Below, piece by piece: positions 6,572 through 9,880 of a DNA stretch of 9,880 bases. The DNA is from Vampirovibrionales bacterium. Its GTDB lineage: Bacteria > Cyanobacteriota > Vampirovibrionia > Vampirovibrionales > JAGQHJ01. How positions within the stretch are numbered: position 1 is the stretch's first letter; every line of letters begins with the position of its first letter. The notes below the pieces were generated by a model. The model saw only the letters and a list, made by a program, of their open reading frames with translations. It ran no database searches and was not told where the DNA came from. Position numbers and translations under genes: made by a program. Location of the stretch: contig JANWKX010000170.1 in the NCBI GenBank assembly GCA_025451145.1, positions 1-9,880 of the forward strand, given 5' to 3'.

Positions 6572-9499
6572 ATGGGACTCCAGTGGTTATCCTACGCGAA
6601 TACGCCAATGCAAACGCCTATGGCGTCACCTGCCATGGGAGGAAATCCTGAACCCCCAATGGCCATAGCGCCTCTTCAACCAGAACCTTCAAGAACAAGT
6701 TCATTAGACCCACAAGGACCAAAACTCCTGGCCTCTTTCCAGTCAGAACGGGGTTCTCCGGTTTATGTGTTTGCCTTGGGCAACGGCCACCGAGTGATTA
6801 TCGAACCCCGGAACGCCACCGACGTTATCAGCCTGAGAACCTTTATTAACGCCGGCTCAATTGACGAAAGTCCCATCCATCCCAGTCTTTTATACCCATC
6901 ATCTACGCCAGCACCTTCGGGCTTGGCCCATTTGGATGAGCATTGTCATTTTCTGGATACCCAGCAATATCCCAAAAAGAACAGCTGGACCGCTCGGGTT
7001 GAAGAATTCGGCACGGACTTTAACGCCACCACTGATAATGAATACATCCAGCATGAAATGACCTTTAACCATGAAGCGCTACCCACTATGCTGGCCATGC
7101 ACGCCGATTCCGTCCTGCATCCCAAGTACAATCCCAAGGATATTCAGCAGGAAAAGACCAACGTCATTAATGAAATGGCCAAGCGTGAAGCCCCACCCGA
7201 TGCCAAGGTCTATAACAAGCTTTATGAACTGATGTTTGAGCGGCCAGGATTCCAGACGTTAGGGCGAAAATCTGATGTTCAAAAGGCAACGGTTGAAGAC
7301 CTGAAACGGTTTCATCAAACCTATTACACGCCAACCAATATGGTGACCGTCATCTCAGGCCCCGTTGATATCCCACAGGTTTTAAATATGATGACGCAAG
7401 CCTTTGGACAAAACCCGGCCAAAATTCAGCCCAATTTAAATGCAGGTCTTAGATTGGCGTTGCGACCGGGTGAAATCCGTCAAGGTGAGATTCACGATCC
7501 CCAACTCAACCATACCATTGCGACCATGGCTTTTCCGGCGCCCTCTAAAAGCAATCTTCGGGAGCGTATTGCCATGGAAGTCCTCTGGTCCATTTTGGGA
7601 GATTCTCCCTCTGGCCAGCTTTATAAAGCCCTTCAGCCCAGCGGATCAATGCCCTTGGCCAATGATATTTCAACCTACTACGAACCTTTAAAACAGGCCG
7701 GTACGTTTCAGATTTCATTTTCCCCAACCCAAGGACAGGAAAGAAACGTCATTCAAACGATTCAAGGTCTTCTGTCTCCCATGAACTTATGGTCCACCGT
7801 CAACAATCCCACTTTGGTCAACCAAATCAAAAACAAGCTGCATTATCAATTTATCAACAGCTTGGCCAACACCGAGAACGCCACCATGGCTTTAGGTTCA
7901 GAGGCCTTTACAAACAGCTTGGGCTATTACTCCCAGTATTCTAAAATTTTAGAAACACTGTCACCCCAAGAGCTCTATGAGGTGGCTCAAAAGTATTTAA
8001 ATCCAAACACATTTGCTGTGGTTTGGGGCATGCCAGGTCCAGCGGATCCGATCCCCGATTTGGAATCGACTCAACCCACCGGCCAACCCATGTTCCAAGG
8101 CAATAAACCCTCAAAAAAGGCGGTTCGATTTGGCCAGGCCATTCCTTTAAGCCAAATTGGCGCATTAGCATTGAATCAAACACAGGTCACACAATCGTCT
8201 TCGGTATTCCATTACCTGGGACAACCTCAACACGGCCAATTATGTAATGGCGTTACCGCATCATTTCTACAAGTGCCCGGTCAAACCCAAAGCTGCTTAA
8301 CCATTGCATTGCCTCTAAGTGCACCATACAGCGGATTAAGAGAATTGCTTCCGGATATTCTGTGTGAAGGCACACCTGCGATTAAAACCCTCACCGATCA
8401 ATGGCGAAACCAAGGGATCTCATTTGATCCGGAAATAACCGGGGATCGGTTGATACTGAAAGTCGTTGGACCTGCCAATCAGGAAAGCCAAATGATGCAG
8501 GCAGCAAGAACAATCTTGACAGAGCCATTTCGTATGTCACCATCGGATTTCAGCCAAATACAGCGGAATTTACTCAGTCGGATTCAAAATGGCCTCACAG
8601 ATCCTGAAGTGAAACTCTCTGATGCAGTCCTTAAATCGGCTTACGGCGAAAACCATCCCTACGCAAAAAGCACGATGGCCATATTATCTGATTTATCCAG
8701 GCAAACACCCAATAATGTGCTTGCCGTTTATCAACAGGCACTCCAATCACTCGGGCAGATACAAGTCATGATGGTGTCTCCTCAAGCCCCAGTCGTGCTC
8801 AAAAACCTATTGGATTGGAATATCCAACAAATGGGATGGCAAGGAAATCCTTATCGGCCAGTTTCAATGATTGAAACACCACCGGTCCAAAGGCTACAAG
8901 GTACTCAAAAGCCGATACTGGTCCCTAATGATTCTGTCGATCAAGCTTACTTGACCGTTGGATGGCGAGCCCCCTCGATCCAATCCCCAGATTACCCCGC
9001 ATTCTGTATCCTACGAGAGTTGCTTGAAGGGTCTGCCGGCAAGTTCTTTAAAGAACTTCGAACAAAACAGGGCTTGGTGTATGGTACCAGTGAACATTAT
9101 GCCAGTGATCAAATGGCTGGAAACCTCTATACGGTATCCGCTCAAGTCGCTTACGATAATATTGACAGAGGCCTGAAAGCCATCGATAAGGTCAGAGATG
9201 ATATGCGCAACAAGTCCATTTCGCAAAAGGCCTTGGATATGGCCAAGTCCAAATACCGATTAAGACTAAGGGAACTTGTGGAAACCCCTGATGGCATTGC
9301 CAGTGGCTATGACCGATGGCTTGAAACAGGTCAATCTCCGCAATCCTTATCTGGATTACAATCCCAGATTGAAGCCGTCACCGCCGCTGATGTTCGCCGT
9401 GTGGCCCAAGAACTATTTTCACCCGAAAGCCGCTATCAGGTCGCCGGCATTTCTGCACCACAGGATGTTCTTGCCACATACCCATCCAATCATTCATAA
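6572..9499 (+). CDS. fused two-half M16 (pitrilysin/insulysin superfamily) zinc metallopeptidase
   Basis: 975 residues, two M16 halves in one chain. The first half has the zinc motif H120-L-D-E123-H124, and E201 follows after exactly 76 residues, as expected for the third ligand. NATTDNEY (151-158) is the usual NAxTxxxxT/Y strand. The second half has GLRELLPD (588-595) where HxxEH would be, so it binds no zinc. It carries FFKELRTKQGLVYGTS with R830 and Y837, the same seven-residue spacing as the Arg/Tyr pair of insulysin. The enzyme is thus a complete peptide-degrading chamber with catalytic duties split between halves, like M16B two-subunit proteases fused. About 14 extra residues sit before HxxEH (100-115, Pro/Ser-rich). 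The first 50 residues are Met/Pro-rich and show no signal peptide, so location is uncertain. The ATG at 6572 has no good Shine-Dalgarno; Met22 (6635) or Met30 (6659) could be the true start. Confidence 0.92.
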   Translation: MGLQWLSYANTPMQTPMASPAMGGNPEPPMAIAPLQPEPSRTSSLDPQGPKLLASFQSERGSPVYVFALGNGHRVIIEPRNATDVISLRTFINAGSIDESPIHPSLLYPSSTPAPSGLAHLDEHCHFLDTQQYPKKNSWTARVEEFGTDFNATTDNEYIQHEMTFNHEALPTMLAMHADSVLHPKYNPKDIQQEKTNVINEMAKREAPPDAKVYNKLYELMFERPGFQTLGRKSDVQKATVEDLKRFHQTYYTPTNMVTVISGPVDIPQVLNMMTQAFGQNPAKIQPNLNAGLRLALRPGEIRQGEIHDPQLNHTIATMAFPAPSKSNLRERIAMEVLWSILGDSPSGQLYKALQPSGSMPLANDISTYYEPLKQAGTFQISFSPTQGQERNVIQTIQGLLSPMNLWSTVNNPTLVNQIKNKLHYQFINSLANTENATMALGSEAFTNSLGYYSQYSKILETLSPQELYEVAQKYLNPNTFAVVWGMPGPADPIPDLESTQPTGQPMFQGNKPSKKAVRFGQAIPLSQIGALALNQTQVTQSSSVFHYLGQPQHGQLCNGVTASFLQVPGQTQSCLTIALPLSAPYSGLRELLPDILCEGTPAIKTLTDQWRNQGISFDPEITGDRLILKVVGPANQESQMMQAARTILTEPFRMSPSDFSQIQRNLLSRIQNGLTDPEVKLSDAVLKSAYGENHPYAKSTMAILSDLSRQTPNNVLAVYQQALQSLGQIQVMMVSPQAPVVLKNLLDWNIQQMGWQGNPYRPVSMIETPPVQRLQGTQKPILVPNDSVDQAYLTVGWRAPSIQSPDYPAFCILRELLEGSAGKFFKELRTKQGLVYGTSEHYASDQMAGNLYTVSAQVAYDNIDRGLKAIDKVRDDMRNKSISQKALDMAKSKYRLRLRELVETPDGIASGYDRWLETGQSPQSLSGLQSQIEAVTAADVRRVAQELFSPESRYQVAGISAPQDVLATYPSNHS

Positions 9500-9511
9500 T
9501 CACGCTGTTTT

Positions 9512-9574
9512 CCTGATCCCACCTTAAAATCGGGTTTCCCCGATGGCTTATTCGGCATCAGGATTTCTATTTTT
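9512..9574 (+). terminator. branched hairpin terminator after the M16 gene
   Basis: Outer arms CCTGAT (9512-9517) and ATCAGG (9557-9562) enclose a perfect inner hairpin, ATCGGG (9529-9534) with CCCGAT (9539-9544) and a four-base loop. A T-rich tail, ATTTCTATTTTT (9563-9574), follows. It begins 13 bases after the stop codon, which suits termination of M16 transcription. The tail is interrupted, so strength is uncertain. Confidence 0.45.
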
Positions 9575-9806
9575 ATGAAAATTTGAAGGAAAATTAGAAC
9601 AAGATTCGCCCAAAAAAGGGTCATGGAAGGGTTTTAAAAATTATTTTTTGGAAGATCCCCATGGCCAAAACACTCTTCATTCAGAAAACCGAAATTTCGC
9701 CAACTAGGCTTTCCTCACAGGGTTTTAATCCCTGTGAACAGGGTCATGTAAAGGCCAACCCCTCTCAATTTTTCCCAATGGCGTCTCAAATTCTTGAAAT
9801 TAGTAC
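9575..9806. other. gene-poor region with short inverted and direct repeats
   Basis: No recognisable gene. It contains an inverted pair CCAAAAAA (9610-9617) with TTTTTTGG (9644-9651), and a perfect 8-bp hairpin TCACAGGG/CCCTGTGA (9715-9722 with 9730-9737, seven-base loop). CAGGG (9739-9743) can alternatively pair with CCCTG (9730-9734). AGGGTCATG occurs at 9617-9625 and 9740-9748, and AGGGTTTTAA at 9628-9637 and 9719-9728. A 51-codon open frame (9661-9816) starts seven bases after GGAAG; its product (starting MAKTLFIQK) resembles nothing I know. Confidence 0.4.
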
Positions 9807-9834
9807 TTGCATTTAGTAAAACAATCTCTATAAT
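9807..9834 (+). promoter_or_regulatory. strong sigma70-type promoter for the gene at the right edge
   Basis: A perfect TATAAT (9829-9834) has TTGCAT (9807-9812) 16 bases upstream. Transcription would start near 9841, giving a leader of about 28 bases. Confidence 0.65.
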
Positions 9835-9852
9835 AGGAATCAAGTTGTCATG

Positions 9853-9862
9853 AAAGGAGGTG
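9853..9862 (+). promoter_or_regulatory. near-perfect Shine-Dalgarno (AAAGGAGGTG)
   Basis: Ten bases match the complement of the usual 16S rRNA 3' end, six bases before the ATG at 9869. It is by far the strongest ribosome binding site in the window and decides the start of the partial gene. Confidence 0.8.
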
Positions 9863-9868
9863 TTACTG

Positions 9869-9880
9869 ATGAATAAAGAA
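9869..9880 (+). CDS. start of a gene cut by the window edge (begins MNKE)
   Basis: Only four codons (Met-Asn-Lys-Glu) are present. A strong promoter and a near-perfect Shine-Dalgarno show that the gene is real and probably highly expressed. Many HU-type DNA-binding proteins begin MNK(E/T)xLI and are abundant, so HU is a reasonable guess, but four residues cannot prove it. Confidence 0.6.

Noticed and set aside
6550..6651. 33-codon frame starting at ATG 6550 as an upstream peptide gene
   Set aside because: No Shine-Dalgarno and no recognisable sequence; it overlaps the M16 start. Noted only as part of the start uncertainty.
9529..9544. The hairpin ATCGGG/CCCGAT as a complete simple terminator
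   Set aside because: No T tract follows it directly; it was kept only as the inner stem of a larger structure.
9719..9748. A CRISPR-repeat-like word (GTTTTAATCCCTG)
   Set aside because: It occurs once only. There are no regularly spaced copies or spacers, and no cas genes.
9850..9876. Eight-codon leader frame (MKGGVTDE) overlapping the right-edge start
   Set aside because: It is made of the Shine-Dalgarno itself and has no ribosome binding site of its own; most likely chance.

Overview
The window holds six complete protein genes, two of them tandem paralogues, plus the first four codons of another gene at the right edge. Base composition looks moderate (mid-40s to about 50 % GC by eye), coding density is high and Shine-Dalgarno signals are recognisable. 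A lipobox protein and a single-pass anchored TPR protein suggest a bacterium with an envelope-facing secretome. Nothing here fixes the taxon. A Gram-negative-type or cyanobacteria/Vampirovibrio-like lineage is only a guess. No transposase, integrase, tRNA, rRNA or CRISPR array was seen.

Left part (1-2492): a YyaL/SPATA20-type protein (thioredoxin-like domain with CHWCH plus an alpha/alpha barrel) runs rightward. It ends 5 bp from a leftward ferritin-like/bacterioferritin-family gene. The two converge with no visible terminator between them.

Middle (2493-4693): after a promoter-rich divergent gap comes a small lipoprotein of unknown function. The gap also holds a branched hairpin followed by eight T's, pointing rightward. 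Downstream is a membrane-anchored TPR protein with a C-terminal beta-rich domain. Both are probably envelope proteins facing outward.

Centre (4739-6440): two leftward LOG-family (TIGR00730-like Rossmann fold) paralogues form a tandem duplication of about 780 bp that includes the promoter region. The right-hand copy has the family signatures. The left-hand copy has an in-frame 12-bp gap that removes the glycine-rich phosphate-binding loop, and an Arg-to-Leu change, while the PGGxGTxxE motif is kept. This is the most interesting feature of the window.

Right part (6572-9880): a 975-residue fused M16 metallopeptidase has HxxEH in the first half and the Arg/Tyr pair in the last quarter. It is followed by a plausible terminator and a roughly 300-bp region with several inverted and direct short repeats. 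A strong promoter and a near-perfect Shine-Dalgarno then lead into a gene starting MNKE, cut by the window edge. No single pathway links these genes; the layout looks like ordinary chromosome with a local gene duplication.
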